Shown here piece after piece: positions 63,172-64,000 of a stretch of 64,000 nucleotides of DNA (within the stretch, counting starts at the first letter, position 1; each line of letters opens with the position of its first letter). Under the pieces are notes generated by a model that worked only from the letters and a program-made list of their open reading frames with translations, was not told the DNA's origin and ran no database searches. Location of the stretch: NCBI RefSeq assembly GCF_014203115.1, contig NZ_JACHIJ010000002.1, forward strand, positions 248,001 through 312,000, in the 5' to 3' direction. The position numbers and the translations under genes are program-made. The DNA is from Afipia massiliensis. GTDB lineage: Bacteria > Pseudomonadota > Alphaproteobacteria > Rhizobiales > Xanthobacteraceae.

Positions 63172-63744
63172 ATGATCGACCGCCGAAGTGTGATAACGGC
63201 CATTGCGGCTGGCGCAGCACTCCCGCTCGCGACGCGATCCGTCTTCGCGCAGGCTGCGATGAGCCGCATGACCGCCTACGGCTTTTCATTCCAGAGCCTG
63301 AAGGGCGGCGACATCCGCCTCGCCGACTTCGCGGGCAAGCCGCTGCTGGTGGTCAACACCGCCTCGCTCTGCGGCTTCACTCCGCAATATGCGGGACTGC
63401 AGGAGATCTGGACGAAGTTTCGCGACCGCGGCCTGACTGTCATCGGCGTCCCCTCCAACGACTTCGGTGCGCAGGAGCCCGGCGGCGCAAGCGACATCAC
63501 GCACACCGCCGAGCAGACCTACCACGTCAGCTTCCCGATCACGGCCAAGACCTCCGTGAAAGGACCGAACGCCCATCCGTTCTACAAATGGGCAGCGACC
63601 GAGCGCCCGGCCGATCTGCCAGGCTGGAATTTTCACAAGTATCTCGTCGGCCGTGACGGCCATATCGCCGATGCGTTTTCCTCCCGCGTCGAGCCGACCG
63701 ACACGCGCGTCGTGACCGCGATTGCCCGCGCCCTGACAGCCTGA
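63172..63744 (+). CDS. Glutathione peroxidase, probably Tat-exported
   Basis: 190 residues from ATG 63172. The N-terminus MIDRRSVITAIAAGAALPLA is twin-arginine-like, ending near FAQA. NTASLCGFTPQYAGLQ carries the peroxidatic Cys. The second motif reads VPSNDFGAQEPG instead of the usual CNQFGxQEPG. WNFHKYLVGRDG holds the Trp/Asn of the tetrad. Likely a periplasmic thiol peroxidase, using thioredoxin or glutathione. Confidence 0.92.
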   Translation: MIDRRSVITAIAAGAALPLATRSVFAQAAMSRMTAYGFSFQSLKGGDIRLADFAGKPLLVVNTASLCGFTPQYAGLQEIWTKFRDRGLTVIGVPSNDFGAQEPGGASDITHTAEQTYHVSFPITAKTSVKGPNAHPFYKWAATERPADLPGWNFHKYLVGRDGHIADAFSSRVEPTDTRVVTAIARALTA

Positions 63745-63894
63745 CGGAACTCTCAAGTCTCCAGAATTAACCCTGCCAACGCGCCGGTTGAAAATCGATT
63801 GGCGCGATAAACGATGTGGGTCTAGGCTCATGTCCGGGACTACGGCAGCGTCCGCCGGGCCGGACGCGAGGATTTTGCGTTCGGGGGTATTTCC

Positions 63895-64000
63895 ATGCGC
63901 ATCAAGGCAACCGTTTTCGCCGCCAGTGTCATCTCGGTCTGCGCCTTCACCAGCGTCTGGTCACAGGCCCTCATCCCGCAGCGCACCACCCCACCGCCGG
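63895..64000 (+). CDS. Secreted protein, truncated at right window edge
   Basis: The frame opens at ATG 63895 and is still open at the edge after 35 codons. It begins with a signal peptide (RIKATVFAASVISVCAFTSV, WSQA) and then a Thr/Pro-rich segment. The family cannot be judged from this fragment. Confidence 0.6.
   Translation, partial: MRIKATVFAASVISVCAFTSVWSQALIPQRTTPPP

Overview
The window is GC-rich alphaproteobacterial chromosome, most likely from the Bradyrhizobium/Afipia/Rhodopseudomonas group (Nitrobacteraceae). Pointers are RNase E with a large insert in its S1 domain, the block M48 protease-DsbA-AroQ-AccB-AccC-Aat-DUF2155-NDUFA12, a B12-dependent ribonucleotide reductase, BA14K-domain proteins, Bug-type solute receptors, and dispersed palindromic repeats of a kind common in that group. 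I found no tRNA, rRNA, CRISPR array, prophage or insertion sequence. Family names rest on motifs read by eye; no database search was run.

Layout. 1-8.9 kb: the 3' part of rne, an aminotransferase, then a housekeeping run of secreted protease, DsbA-like protein, aroQ, accB and accC. 8.9-12.1 kb: a translationally coupled three-gene signalling module (CHASE3 histidine kinase, single-domain response regulator, receiver-HisKA_2 kinase) sits between accC and aat. 12.1-16.6 kb: aat, a DUF2155 protein, NDUFA12, a decayed mscS gene and two secreted BA14K proteins. 16.6-21.1 kb: an autotransporter with degenerate repeats and a tandem pair of DMT transporters. 21.1-25.8 kb: nrdJ behind a leader of about 370 nt. 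25.8-27.1 kb: an AT-richer gene of foreign appearance, probably HEPN-like.

27.2-33.1 kb: a luciferase-like monooxygenase, two orphan Bug receptors with a LysR regulator, and a group III truncated haemoglobin. 33.2-45.1 kb: many small secreted or hypothetical genes, a DUF4344 metallopeptidase, 3-hydroxybutyryl-CoA dehydrogenase, a flavin reductase, clpS, a branched-chain amino-acid receptor and a cupin. 45.1-52.5 kb: MgtC-like protein, an RND efflux pair, a double-barrel outer-membrane protein and a hotdog thioesterase. 52.5-64 kb: hydrolases, an M20 deacylase, a divergent HxlR regulator/NmrA-like reductase pair, an SMR pump, an SDR, CreA, an L,D-transpeptidase with an apparent degenerate second domain, a polytopic membrane protein and a glutathione peroxidase. 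The window ends inside a secreted-protein gene.

The main cross-gene signal is regulatory. Three sites match the alphaproteobacterial general-stress sigma factor (EcfG) promoter exactly, GGAAC-N16-CGTT, before the kinase module, the first BA14K gene and the cupin gene. This suggests that part of the window belongs to the general stress regulon. The best candidate for something undescribed is the isolated HEPN-like gene. Other oddities are the His/Asp-rich RNase E insert, the fused double barrel, the nrdJ leader and several small paralogous families.
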